NCBI GenBank assembly: GCA_943787365.1
Contig: CALSMD010000001.1
Coordinates: 310,001 to 374,000, forward strand
DNA: 64,000 nucleotides
Reading direction: 5' to 3'
From: an uncultured Flavobacteriaceae bacterium
Lineage (GTDB): Bacteria; Bacteroidota; Bacteroidia; Flavobacteriales; Flavobacteriaceae
Positions 16,473 to 25,235 of the stretch are shown piece by piece. How positions within the stretch are numbered: the stretch's first letter is position 1; the number at the start of each line of letters is the position of its first letter. Below the pieces are notes generated by a model. It was not told the origin of the DNA. It saw only the letters and a program-made list of their open reading frames with translations, and did no database searches. Both the position numbers and the translations under genes were made by a program.

Positions 16473-17894
16473 TTATTTTTTAGGATTACGTTTTTCCAAA
16501 AGTACAACATTTTCGACGTGATGCGTTTGTGGGAACATATCAACGGCTTGTGTCTTACTTATTTTATAGACTGAATCTAACAACGCCAAATCTCTTGCTT
16601 GTGTTGCACTGTTACAGCTCACATATACAATTTTTTCAGGGATAATTGCCAAAATTTGAGCCACCACATCTTTGTGCATTCCATCTCTTGGAGGGTCGGT
16701 AATGATGACATCAGGATGTCCATGCGTTTCTATAAATTCTGTATTGAAAACCGTTTTCATATCGCCCACAAAAAAGTCCACATTATCAATGTTATTTAAG
16801 ATGGCATTTTCTTTGGCAGCGCTTATCGCATCTGGTACGGATTCTACACCGATGACTTTCAGGGCGTTTTTTGCAACAAATTGCGCAATAGTTCCAGTTC
16901 CGGTATATAAATCATAGACGAGTTCCTTTCCTGTAAGTCCTGCAAAATCACGAGTTATTTTATATAAATTATAAGCTTGATCTGAATTGGTTTGGTAAAA
17001 AGATTTTGCATTAATTTTAAAACGCAAACCTTCCATTTCCTCAAAAATATGATCTCGACCGTGATAACATATAACATCTTGGTCATATATGGTATCATTG
17101 GCTTTGCCATTAATAATGTATTGAAGCGACGTGATTTCTGGAAAGGTTGTTTTTAAATGGTCTAGAAGCGCGATTCTATTTTCGGTATCCTCTTTAAAAA
17201 ACTGAACGACAATCATTAATTCTCCGATACTAGTATTTCGAATCATGAGGGTTCTTAGTACTCCTGTTTGTTGACGTGTATTAAAGAAGGGGATTTGGTG
17301 TTCAAGAGCAAAATCTTTAACCGCATTTCGAACGGCATTGGAAGGATCTCCTTGGAGCCAACATTTTTTAACGTCTAATATTTTATCCCACATTCCAGGG
17401 ATATGAAAGCCTAAGGCATTTCGATCTCCTAAATCTTCTGTTGAAGCGATTTCTTCTACAGTTAACCATCGGCTATCACTAAAGGAAAACTCCATTTTAT
17501 TGCGATAGAAGTATTGTTCTTTAGATCCTAAAATAGGGGTGATTTCTGGCAATTCAATATGCCCGATGCGTGTGAGGTTATTGACCACTTCTTTTTCTTT
17601 GTAAAAAAGTTGGTGTGAATAGTCCATGTGTTGCCACTTGCAGCCACCACAAGTCCCAAAATGCTCGCAAGCAGGTTCGGTGCGTTTGTCTGATAATTTA
17701 TGAAAAACGGTTGCTTTTCCTTCGTAATACCCCGTGCGTTGTTTGAATGTTTGTACATCTACGACGTCTCCTGGAACGGCGTTTGGCAAAAACACCACTT
17801 TTCCGTCCGGAGCCTTGGCAATGGTTTTACCTTTGGCACCTGCATCAATCACTTCTAAATTTGAAAACACTTTGTTTTTATTTCGTCTACCCAT
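16473..17894 (-). CDS. rlmD: 23S rRNA (uracil-1939-C5)-methyltransferase
   Basis: 473 residues. An N-terminal TRAM domain (residues about 10-65) is followed by the iron-sulfur Cys cluster CEHFGTCGGCKWQH, then the methyltransferase domain with SAM motif DLYTGTGTIAQFV, the ITDPPRDG motif and the catalytic Cys in VYVSCNSATQARDL. Modifies U1939 of 23S rRNA in the E. coli enzyme. The position of modification here is assumed from the family (RumA/RlmD group). Confidence 0.9.
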   Translation of the reverse strand: MGRRNKNKVFSNLEVIDAGAKGKTIAKAPDGKVVFLPNAVPGDVVDVQTFKQRTGYYEGKATVFHKLSDKRTEPACEHFGTCGGCKWQHMDYSHQLFYKEKEVVNNLTRIGHIELPEITPILGSKEQYFYRNKMEFSFSDSRWLTVEEIASTEDLGDRNALGFHIPGMWDKILDVKKCWLQGDPSNAVRNAVKDFALEHQIPFFNTRQQTGVLRTLMIRNTSIGELMIVVQFFKEDTENRIALLDHLKTTFPEITSLQYIINGKANDTIYDQDVICYHGRDHIFEEMEGLRFKINAKSFYQTNSDQAYNLYKITRDFAGLTGKELVYDLYTGTGTIAQFVAKNALKVIGVESVPDAISAAKENAILNNIDNVDFFVGDMKTVFNTEFIETHGHPDVIITDPPRDGMHKDVVAQILAIIPEKIVYVSCNSATQARDLALLDSVYKISKTQAVDMFPQTHHVENVVLLEKRNPKK

Positions 17895-18027
17895 GAAGCA
17901 AAAATAGAATAAATGGTAGCATAATTCTAAGAAATCTATTTAGAATTCTTAAATTGCGTCACAATATGGATGATTTCTCTCCACTAAGAAGGAATAGTTA
18001 TTTTATAATTTTAAAATTCTCATTAAA

Positions 18028-19311
18028 ATGGCTATTTTAAATCAGATTACACCAAAAGAAGCTATCAATTTAGAGGACCAATACGGGGCTCACAACTACC
18101 ATCCACTTCCAGTCGTCTTGGCTAGAGGCGAAGGCGTTTACGTTTGGGATGTTGAAGGAAAACGTTATTACGATTTTTTATCGGCGTATTCCTCAGTGAA
18201 CCAAGGACATTGTCACCCTAGTATTGTGAATGCGATGATAGAGCAAGCACAAACGCTGACTCTGACGTCTCGTGCATTTCATAACGACAAATTGGGACCT
18301 TACGAAGAATATGTCACCAAATACTTTGGATTTGACAAAGTGCTACCAATGAATACGGGAGCTGAAGCGGTGGAAACAGCTGTTAAGATTTCTCGTAAAT
18401 GGGCGTATGAAGTGAAAGGGATTCCTGAAGGTCAAGCAGAAATTATTGTGTGTGAAAACAACTTTCACGGAAGAACAACGACGATTATTTCATTTTCTAA
18501 TGATCCCGTTGCCCGTGAAAATTTTGGACCTTTTACGGATGGATTTATAAAAATTCCGTATGATGATACAGAGGCTTTAGAAAACACACTGAAAAACAAT
18601 CCTAATGTTGCTGGTTTTCTAGTAGAACCAATCCAAGGAGAAGCAGGTGTTTTTGTACCAACTGAAGGCTATCTAGCCAAAGCAAAAGCCTTGTGTGAAG
18701 CTTATAATGTATTGTTCATTGCCGATGAAGTACAAACAGGCATTGCTCGTACAGGTCGATTATTGGCCACTTGTGGTAATTGTGATTGTGTGAATAAAGA
18801 TTGTTCTGGTACGCCAGAAACAAAACCCGATATTTTAATTCTTGGAAAAGCATTGAGTGGTGGCGTATATCCTGTGTCTGCTGTGTTGGCAGATGATGCG
18901 ATAATGAAGGTCATTACCCCAGGATCTCACGGAAGTACGTTTGGAGGAAACCCTATTGCAGCAGCTGTTGCAATGGCGGCTTTAGAAGTTGTGAAAGATG
19001 AGCAATTGACTGATAATGCATACCAACTAGGGAACTTATTTAGATCACTTTTAAATGACTATATATCCACTAGTAAAATTGTAAAACTAGTGCGTGGAAA
19101 AGGCTTGCTAAATGCGATTGTTATTGATGATCATGAAGACAGTGATACCGCTTGGAACATCTGTTTGGATTTAAGAGACAATGGACTTCTTGCCAAACCA
19201 ACCCACGGAAACATCATTCGTTTTGCTCCTCCTTTAGTGATGAGTGAAGACCAATTGATTGACTGTGTGAATATTATTATAAAAACCTTAAAGAGTTTTG
19301 AAACTAAATAA
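18028..19311 (+). CDS. rocD: Ornithine aminotransferase
   Basis: 427 residues, class III PLP aminotransferase that interconverts ornithine and glutamate-5-semialdehyde. Key features: [62 protein letters not shown], and the PLP Lys in [15 protein letters not shown]. Between the DEVQTG motif and the PLP Lys is a Cys-rich insert [13 protein letters not shown], which could bind a metal; I recall it from other Flavobacteriia RocD proteins. Monocistronic, ended by the hairpin at 19341-19371. Confidence 0.94.
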   Translation: MAILNQITPKEAINLEDQYGAHNYHPLPVVLARGEGVYVWDVEGKRYYDFLSAYSSVNQGHCHPSIVNAMIEQAQTLTLTSRAFHNDKLGPYEEYVTKYFGFDKVLPMNTGAEAVETAVKISRKWAYEVKGIPEGQAEIIVCENNFHGRTTTIISFSNDPVARENFGPFTDGFIKIPYDDTEALENTLKNNPNVAGFLVEPIQGEAGVFVPTEGYLAKAKALCEAYNVLFIADEVQTGIARTGRLLATCGNCDCVNKDCSGTPETKPDILILGKALSGGVYPVSAVLADDAIMKVITPGSHGSTFGGNPIAAAVAMAALEVVKDEQLTDNAYQLGNLFRSLLNDYISTSKIVKLVRGKGLLNAIVIDDHEDSDTAWNICLDLRDNGLLAKPTHGNIIRFAPPLVMSEDQLIDCVNIIIKTLKSFETK

Positions 19312-19340
19312 TGTTTAAAAGCCCTTACGAATTCTTTAAA

Positions 19341-19371
19341 AATCACTCCACAATCGGAGTGATTTTTTTTT
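19341..19371 (+). terminator. Terminator of rocD
   Basis: Perfect 9-bp stem AATCACTCC/GGAGTGATT with a 6-base loop followed by T8. It may also act in reverse for the minus-strand gene ending at 19390. Confidence 0.8.
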
Positions 19372-19389
19372 CAATGATAGTGACAGTTC

Positions 19390-19701
19390 TTATCTTAAAA
19401 ATATCATATTCAACCAGCGGTCTTCAAATGCTTGATAGCCATGTTCATAAATCCAAATCGCTGTATATCCAAGGTAAAACAGGTTAACAGCTAAGGAAAT
19501 AAGAGCAGCGATTTTGGCGAGTTTCATCGTTTTTAAAGCTCCTGTAAAACCTAAGGGGTTGTGTTCGGCTTGTTTGATTTTTTTATTGGCCATGTAAAAA
19601 GCCACGACAGAAAAAATAATTCCGATACCTCCGAAGCAGGCACTTATTAAACTTATAAACGAGAGCGTGAAAATAGGCGTACTAACTAAACGAGTTTTCA
19701 T
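19390..19701 (-). CDS. CCC-motif-type small membrane protein
   Basis: About 103 residues from the Met at 19701 (MKTRLVSTPIFTLSFISLIS); the open frame continues to 19809, but the extra 36 residues look non-coding. Two membrane segments flank a cytoplasmic loop with NPLGFTGALKTMKLAKIAAL. It is a divergent paralogue of the protein at 21620-21943 (CCCFGGLG there, ACFGGIG here). These small proteins are common in Flavobacteriia; function unknown. Confidence 0.7.
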   Translation of the reverse strand: MKTRLVSTPIFTLSFISLISACFGGIGIIFSVVAFYMANKKIKQAEHNPLGFTGALKTMKLAKIAALISLAVNLFYLGYTAIWIYEHGYQAFEDRWLNMIFLR

Positions 19702-19864
19702 AGATATGGGTTTTTTGTCCCCGCTCGCAACGCTTTTCCATATAACAAATGGACGAGTAGGTTGTTGGGTTTGGGGTGTTAATAAGCATAAATGTACTAA
19801 AAAAAACAATCCCTACTAAAATTTAGAAGGGATTGTTTGTCTTTCATAGAAGTATATCGACACT

Positions 19865-21451
19865 TTACAACAGATATTCAGTACTGACAAAATTAGATTT
19901 ACTAGATTCTAACAAATTCTTCAAAATCGCTTTATTCGCCTCATTTTCTTTAGTAGCTACAAACGTTCGTATTGAAAAAGAGCGCAAGGCATCGCGTACA
20001 CTTAAGGTGCTAAATGCGGAATCTTTTCTTCCGGTGAAAGGAAAGACATCTGGGCCCCGTTGACAAGAACTGTTTAAGTTGACGCGACACACAAGGTTGA
20101 CAAGTACATCAAATAGTGGCGCTAAAGTGTCTGCGTCTTGACCGAAAACGCTCACCTGTTGTCCATAATTTGATTCTGCCATATCATCCAGCACTTGTTG
20201 AACATCGGTAAATGTAATGATGGGAATGACGGGCCCAAATTGTTCTTCTTTATAGACCTCCATATCTTTAGTGACAGGGTAAAGTACGGCTGGAAAAATA
20301 TAATTATCAGAAACTTGTCCGCCTTTTGAGTTTAATATTTTTGCTCCTTTAGATTCAGCGTCTTTTATTAATCCTTGAATGTATGCTGGCTTGTTAGGTT
20401 CTGGAAGTGGGGTGAGTTGAACACCTTCTTCCCAAGGGTTTCCAAACTGAAGTGCATCTACTTTTTCACAAAAACGTTTGTTAAATTCTTCTGAAATACT
20501 TTCATGCACATAAAGTATTTTTAGTGCGGTACAACGCTGTCCGTTAAATGACAGGGTGCCAGCAATACATTCGTTAATTGCAAGGTCTAAATCGGCATCC
20601 GGTAAAACGATCCCAGGATTTTTAGCTTCTAACCCTAAAACAGAACGTAGGCGGTTTCCTTTAGGATGGCTATTTTGTAAGGCATTGGCGGAACTACTGT
20701 GCCCGATCAACGCAAGAACATCTATTTTCCCCGTTTCCATTATGGGAGTAGCCAAGACACGTCCACGTCCATACAACACATTCACAACGCCTTTAGGAAA
20801 GCTGTTTTGGAAGGCCTCTAATAAAGGAGACAATAATAAAACACCCAGTTTTGCAGGTTTGAATACCGTAGTATTTCCCATAATCAGTGCAGGAATCAAC
20901 AAAGCGAAGGTTTCGTTTAAGGGATAGTTGTAAGGACCTAAACACAGCACGACGCCAATTGGGCCTCGTCTAATGTGGGCATACACACCAGAATGTTTTT
21001 GAAACTTAGCAGAATTACGATCTACCTGCTTATAGTCATCTATTGTATCGTAGATATAATCAACGGTACGGTCAAACTCTTTTTCAGAGTCTCCAAGATT
21101 TTTTCCAATTTCCCACATCAGGTATTTTACGACGTCAGTACGTTTGGTTTTCATTTGCTCCGCAAATTTTTCCATACAGGCGATACGATCGCTAACTTTC
21201 ATCGTAGGCCATTGTCCTTGTCCATTATTATAAGCATTTGACGCCGCATCTAAGGCCTCTAAAGCCTCAGTTTTAGTGAGTTCAGGAACGCTTCCTAAGA
21301 GTGTTGGTTTGTAATCCTCCGTAGATGAAATGGTAGAATAGACATCGGTCATTTTTCCCGACCATTCTTTGATTTTACCATTGATCAAATACGTTTTTTG
21401 TTCAATAAGCGCGTTGATTTTATAAGCTTCAGGAATGTTTTTAAACGACAT
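19865..21451 (-). CDS. gapN: NADP-dependent glyceraldehyde-3-phosphate dehydrogenase-like aldehyde dehydrogenase
   Basis: 528 residues, aldehyde dehydrogenase fold. Catalytic Cys lies in [11 protein letters not shown] and the general-base Glu in LGLEAKNPG. The C-terminal [17 protein letters not shown] is typical of the non-phosphorylating GAPDH (GapN) branch, which oxidises glyceraldehyde-3-phosphate directly to 3-phosphoglycerate and yields NADPH. Substrate assignment is by family resemblance. Monocistronic on the minus strand, between the two CCC-motif genes. Confidence 0.85.
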   Translation of the reverse strand: MSFKNIPEAYKINALIEQKTYLINGKIKEWSGKMTDVYSTISSTEDYKPTLLGSVPELTKTEALEALDAASNAYNNGQGQWPTMKVSDRIACMEKFAEQMKTKRTDVVKYLMWEIGKNLGDSEKEFDRTVDYIYDTIDDYKQVDRNSAKFQKHSGVYAHIRRGPIGVVLCLGPYNYPLNETFALLIPALIMGNTTVFKPAKLGVLLLSPLLEAFQNSFPKGVVNVLYGRGRVLATPIMETGKIDVLALIGHSSSANALQNSHPKGNRLRSVLGLEAKNPGIVLPDADLDLAINECIAGTLSFNGQRCTALKILYVHESISEEFNKRFCEKVDALQFGNPWEEGVQLTPLPEPNKPAYIQGLIKDAESKGAKILNSKGGQVSDNYIFPAVLYPVTKDMEVYKEEQFGPVIPIITFTDVQQVLDDMAESNYGQQVSVFGQDADTLAPLFDVLVNLVCRVNLNSSCQRGPDVFPFTGRKDSAFSTLSVRDALRSFSIRTFVATKENEANKAILKNLLESSKSNFVSTEYLL

Positions 21452-21576
21452 ATAATTAAGTGTTAGTTTGTTTGATAAAACTAAGAAATTATTATGCTCA
21501 AATATCCTAATGAAACGTTAATCTTATCAAAAAGACATTTACAGGAAAGGGGATTAGTTCATGAATAATTTAATTT

Positions 21577-21620
21577 AATACAACAATACCCCCTAAATAC
21601 TAGGGGGGTATTGTTGTATT
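21577..21620 (-). terminator. Strong inverted repeat after the CCC-motif gene
   Basis: Left arm (19 nt, 21577-21595) and right arm (20 nt, 21601-21620) pair over nearly their whole length with one extra G, around a 5-base AATAC loop; the arms contain C5 and G6 runs. It begins inside the stop codon of the gene at 21620. No clean T run follows on the minus strand, so terminator is the likely but not certain role. Confidence 0.55.
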
Positions 21621-21943
21621 TATGAATTTCTCTTGATTTCTTCCATTGCTTCGTTCCATTTTTCTAGAAATTCGTCATAGCTACCAGAAGACAACACATA
21701 TATAACATAAATAAAACACAATAGATTAATAATTAAAGCTACTAAGGCTACTGTTTTAGAGGTATTCATCGCATTTATATTCCCTTCATAATTATCAGGG
21801 TTTTGGGAGGCGTCTTTTACTTTATTATGTGCGATCAAATAAGCTGGACCTGAGAGTAAAAAACCCAGTCCACCAAAACAGCAACAAAGTAATCCTATAA
21901 TACTGAGTACATAAATAAGTGTGGTGTTTAATTGTTTCTTCAT
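21620..21943 (-). CDS. CCC-motif membrane protein
   Basis: 107 residues with two membrane helices (about 8-36 and 66-88). The first helix contains CCCFGGLGFLLS, followed by NPDNYEGNINAMNTSKTVAL, the pattern of the Bacteroidetes CCC-motif membrane proteins. Function unknown. It lies 11 bases after the DUF2752 gene and shares its direction, a pairing seen often in Flavobacteriia. Confidence 0.82.
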   Translation of the reverse strand: MKKQLNTTLIYVLSIIGLLCCCFGGLGFLLSGPAYLIAHNKVKDASQNPDNYEGNINAMNTSKTVALVALIINLLCFIYVIYVLSSGSYDEFLEKWNEAMEEIKRNS

Positions 21944-21954
21944 TTAATTAAATT

Positions 21955-22260
21955 TTAGAGTTGTTTAATAGTGTAACTTATAATAATGGTTGCAATCGAT
22001 AAAATAGACAACCAATTGATGCCTTTCGTATAATTTTTAAATTTATAAAATCGGGTGAAGATTAAATAGCCCATAAGAATCAACAGCGGATAAATGGCAG
22101 CATACATATAAAAGGCTTCCATAAAATGACCTCTCCAGATTAAAAGTAGAGATCTTTGAAAGCCACATCCCATACATTCAAACCCAAAAAGGGTTTTACT
22201 GAGACAAGGAATCATATAGTTTTCTAGAGTCACTATTGTTTTTTCGAATTGGATATTCAA
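21955..22260 (-). CDS. DUF2752 membrane protein
   Basis: 101 residues. The family signature with Cys, Gly and Arg is seen in PCLSKTLFGFECMGCGFQRS; two further membrane helices follow (about 50-70 and 82-98). DUF2752 proteins are small membrane proteins of unknown function. It heads a two-gene minus-strand operon with the CCC-motif gene. Confidence 0.82.
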   Translation of the reverse strand: MNIQFEKTIVTLENYMIPCLSKTLFGFECMGCGFQRSLLLIWRGHFMEAFYMYAAIYPLLILMGYLIFTRFYKFKNYTKGINWLSILSIATIIISYTIKQL

Positions 22261-22348
22261 ATATAAGAGAATTATTTTCTAAATAAAAAATGTAGTTTGG
22301 TATTTATCATAAATTCAAAAGCTGTAATTTTGATTTTTTAAGCCAAAT

Positions 22349-22561
22349 ATGATGTCAAAACGTACTCTGTATTTTATCTGTTTAGTGTTAGGAATCTTTC
22401 TTGTGATCGTTACAGAGTTTCAAGACGCACCCGATATGATCCTACAAATTGGCGGATACTGTTTGCTCATGCTTGCGTTGTATCAGTTGTCCAAAGGAAT
22501 TGGAGACCGTCCAACAAAAGATTCTTATGTTGTAAATGAAAATGAAGAAGAAGAAGAATGA
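22349..22561 (+). CDS. Small membrane protein with acidic tail, unknown
   Basis: 70 residues, two hydrophobic helices (about 5-22 and 30-48) and a strongly acidic C-terminus NENEEEEE. No family recognised. Its TGA stop overlaps the ATG of the Smr gene (ATGA at 22558), so the two are translationally coupled. Confidence 0.75.
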   Translation: MMSKRTLYFICLVLGIFLVIVTEFQDAPDMILQIGGYCLLMLALYQLSKGIGDRPTKDSYVVNENEEEEE

Positions 22562-23118
22562 AATTTGAAATCAATGATACGGTATCCGTTTTGGATGATG
22601 ATTTATCAGGGACCATTACTAATATAGAAGGTTCCGAAATTACGGTTGCGACCACGAACGGGTTTGATTTAAAGTTTGAATCTAATGAGTTGGTAAAAAT
22701 CAAAGATCCCCGAATGATGAGTCGCTCGTTATTTTCAAGTAAATCTTTAGAAAGTGTCCTCTCTGAAAAGGAAACTAAAAAACGTCAAAACCCTCCCAAA
22801 GTTTCTTCTAAGGAACGCACACAGCCCGCAATGGAAGTGGATTTACATATCAACCAATTGGTAAAAAATTCTCGTAGGATGCAAAACCATGAGATGCTAG
22901 ATTTACAGTTAGAAACTGCCAAGCGTCGATTAGAATTTGCGATTCAAAACCGCATTCAACGTATTGTGTTTATTCATGGAGTAGGAGAAGGAGTTCTAAA
23001 ATTAGAACTAGAATATTTATTCAAAAGGTATGAAGGATTAAAGTTCTACGATGCAAATTACCAAAAATACGGGCAAGGGGCGACCGAAGTTTATATCTTT
23101 CAGTCAAAAACGTCTTAA
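22558..23118 (+). CDS. Smr-domain protein
   Basis: 186 residues. The N-terminal 60 residues form a small barrel-like region (INDTVSVLDDDLSGTITNIEG), followed by a basic linker and the C-terminal Smr domain with VDLHINQL (about residue 97) and FIHGVGEGVLK (about residue 141), the conserved DLH and HGxG motifs. Smr domains are nucleases or nucleic-acid binders; recent work on related proteins points to rescue of stalled ribosomes, but no role can be claimed here. Confidence 0.85.
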   Translation: MKFEINDTVSVLDDDLSGTITNIEGSEITVATTNGFDLKFESNELVKIKDPRMMSRSLFSSKSLESVLSEKETKKRQNPPKVSSKERTQPAMEVDLHINQLVKNSRRMQNHEMLDLQLETAKRRLEFAIQNRIQRIVFIHGVGEGVLKLELEYLFKRYEGLKFYDANYQKYGQGATEVYIFQSKTS

Positions 23119-23122
23119 TAGG

Positions 23123-23980
23123 TTAAAAGTATTCGTAAGTTCCTAACTCAAAGCGATCCGTTGCTAAGATTGTGAGGTCGATATCTTCTAAAGTGACATT
23201 GATTCTGAATGTACGTCTGAATGCGTTGGGCCTTACAAAAGTAACTGCATATGTATCAAAGACCGTATCGTCTAGAAACCGTGCGACCGCTGCACCGGTA
23301 GCTAAATCGTCAAACAAGTTACCATTGTTGTTTTCATCTTCTAAACGTGTAGGAGTGCCATCGCCATCATCATCCGTATCTAAATAATCTGGAATCCCAT
23401 CACCATCCGTATCTTGGGCATCCGAAAGATCGCCATCGTCATTAGGGTCTGGTTTTTCGTTTAGGGTGGGTACATTATCACCGTCATCATCACTGTCTTT
23501 ATAATCAGGGATGCCATCTCCATCCGTATCTCCATCAAATTCTAGAGCGGTTGGGACGCCATCATTATCGTCATCCTCAAAGGTGGACATGAAATTGGCA
23601 GTTCCGCTTTCCGCTTCGTAATTTTCGTTTACAGAGACGTCCAGCGTCTGGAATGTCTTCGCAAATATAAGTCGTTAGGATCTCCGTTGTAGGTTCTGTA
23701 AATGAATTGCGGACACTGGACTTTTATTTATAGTCATTGTTTCCATATTCCCTGAAACTGTAGGGTAAAGGATGGATTGCGCTTGTGCATTGTCTGGAAA
23801 TAAAAGCGTGAGCGATTCAGACGGGTCGTTTTTAGTGTCGTATAAAATGAAATTACTAGATGCAGGAGGTTCACAAAGAGTGAGGTTTTTGTCAAAATCC
23901 AATTGAACATTTAAAACATCTCCATCGTCACATGATAAAAGAAAGTTACAACAAAAAAGTAAGATTAATAAAGATCGCAT
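23123..23980 (-). pseudogene. Lipoprotein with calcium-binding TSP3-type repeats, interrupted
   Basis: One gene read as two pieces in the same frame. The first piece starts near 23980 with a lipoprotein signal (LLILLFCCNFLLSCDDG); it stops at TAA 23675-23677. The second piece (from about 23640 down to 23123) has DGDGIPDYKDSDDDGD and DGDGIPDYLDTDDDGDG, the Asp-rich calcium repeats of thrombospondin type 3, then a beta-rich tail. Between them the most family-like peptides (FIYRTYNGDPND and TYICEDIPDAG) lie in the other two frames, as if three single-base insertions had occurred. Either a decayed gene or local sequence errors. Confidence 0.65.
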
Positions 23981-23997
23981 ACCAAACATATTTAACA

Positions 23998-24005
23998 CAA
24001 AAGTA
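23998..24005 (-). promoter_or_regulatory. -7 promoter box of the interrupted lipoprotein gene
   Basis: Minus-strand TACTTTTG, matching TAnnTTTG, 17 bases before the favoured ATG at 23980. It is divergent from the promoter at 24035-24063. Confidence 0.45.
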
Positions 24006-24034
24006 AACGATTTGTTAATTAGTTTGAATATAAT

Positions 24035-24063
24035 TTGCTAATAATTTTATTTGGTTATTTTTG
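24035..24063 (+). promoter_or_regulatory. Promoter of the cysteine desulfurase gene
   Basis: TTG (24035-24037), 18 bases, TATTTTTG (24056-24063), then ATG at 24081. A good match to the Bacteroidetes sigma-A consensus. Confidence 0.65.
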
Positions 24064-24080
24064 TATCAAACTAAAGCTAC

Positions 24081-25235
24081 ATGGATTCAATTTATTTAGA
24101 TAATGCGGCAACTACCCAAGTCAGAGACGAAGTGATCGATACGATGGCTTCGGTCTTAAAGTCTAATTACGGAAACGCCTCCTCAACACATGGTTTTGGA
24201 CGTTCTTCAAAATCAATTATCGAAAATTGCCGCAAGCGAATTGCGTCTCATTTTAATGCGTTGGCTTCTGAAATCGTTTTCACATCCGGAGGAACTGAAG
24301 CTGATAATTTAGTACTGCAATCTGCGGTTAAAGATTTAAAAGTAACCCATATCATCACTTCCAAAATTGAACACCATGCGGTGCTTCATACGGTAGAACA
24401 ATTGGAGGTAGACTATAACATAAAAGTTAGTTACGTCGCTATTTTAGCAGATGGGACTATTGACTATAAATACCTTGAAACACTCTTAGAGTCAACAGAA
24501 AAAACCTTAGTATCCTTGATGCATATCAACAACGAAATAGGAACTATTTTAGACCTTCAAAAAGTAGCCGATTTATGCAAATCTAAGGACGCTCTTTTCC
24601 ACAGTGATTCTGTGCAATCTGTTGGACATTACCATTTAGATGTACAAACGACGCCAATTGATTTTTTAGCGGCGAGTGCTCATAAATTTCACGGTCCTAA
24701 AGGGATTGGTTTTGTGTTTATTCGAAAAAACTCAGGACTAAAACCTTTAATTCACGGAGGAATGCAAGAACGAGGTGTTCGTGCAGGAACTGAAAGTATT
24801 CATGACATTGTGGGCTTAGACGAAGCCTTGGCAGTGTCCTACCAAAACTTAGAATCTGAAATGACTCAGGTAAAAGCGTTAAAAACGTATTTTGTACAGC
24901 AATTAAAAACCAATATAGAAGGCGTCAAATTTAATGGATGCTGTAGCGATTCTGAGAATAGCACTTACACACTCGTTAATGTGTGTTTACCCGTTTCAGA
25001 GGCGAATGCGCCTATGTTTCTGTTTCAATTGGATTTAAAGGGAATTGCCTGTTCTAAAGGAAGTGCCTGTCAGAGCGGAAGCGATAAAGGCTCTCATGTA
25101 TTGACTCAAATTCTTTCAGAAGAAGATCTCAAAAGACCATCCATACGGTTTTCATTTAGTATTTATAATACCAAAGAAGAAATAGATTCCGTTGTTGAAA
25201 CACTTCAAACACTCATCAATACAACGGCTTCTTAA
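24081..25235 (+). CDS. Cysteine desulfurase (NifS/IscS family)
   Basis: 384 residues, class V PLP aminotransferase fold. Sulfur is taken from cysteine and passed to Fe-S or thio-modification pathways. Seen: LDNAATTQVRDEV at the N-terminus, NASSTHGFGRSS, TSGGTEADNL, ESHH-like KIEHHAVLHT, PLP Lys in SASAHKFHGPKG, and the catalytic Cys in ACSKGSACQSGSD. The SxxHK and GSAC motifs place it in the NifS/IscS group rather than SufS. Monocistronic; its last 4 bases overlap the convergent TonB receptor. Confidence 0.92.
   Translation: MDSIYLDNAATTQVRDEVIDTMASVLKSNYGNASSTHGFGRSSKSIIENCRKRIASHFNALASEIVFTSGGTEADNLVLQSAVKDLKVTHIITSKIEHHAVLHTVEQLEVDYNIKVSYVAILADGTIDYKYLETLLESTEKTLVSLMHINNEIGTILDLQKVADLCKSKDALFHSDSVQSVGHYHLDVQTTPIDFLAASAHKFHGPKGIGFVFIRKNSGLKPLIHGGMQERGVRAGTESIHDIVGLDEALAVSYQNLESEMTQVKALKTYFVQQLKTNIEGVKFNGCCSDSENSTYTLVNVCLPVSEANAPMFLFQLDLKGIACSKGSACQSGSDKGSHVLTQILSEEDLKRPSIRFSFSIYNTKEEIDSVVETLQTLINTTAS

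Noticed and set aside
19702..19809. N-terminal extension of the CCC-motif protein
   Set aside because: The 36 residues before the Met at 19701 have no similarity to the paralogue, which starts at the matching place.
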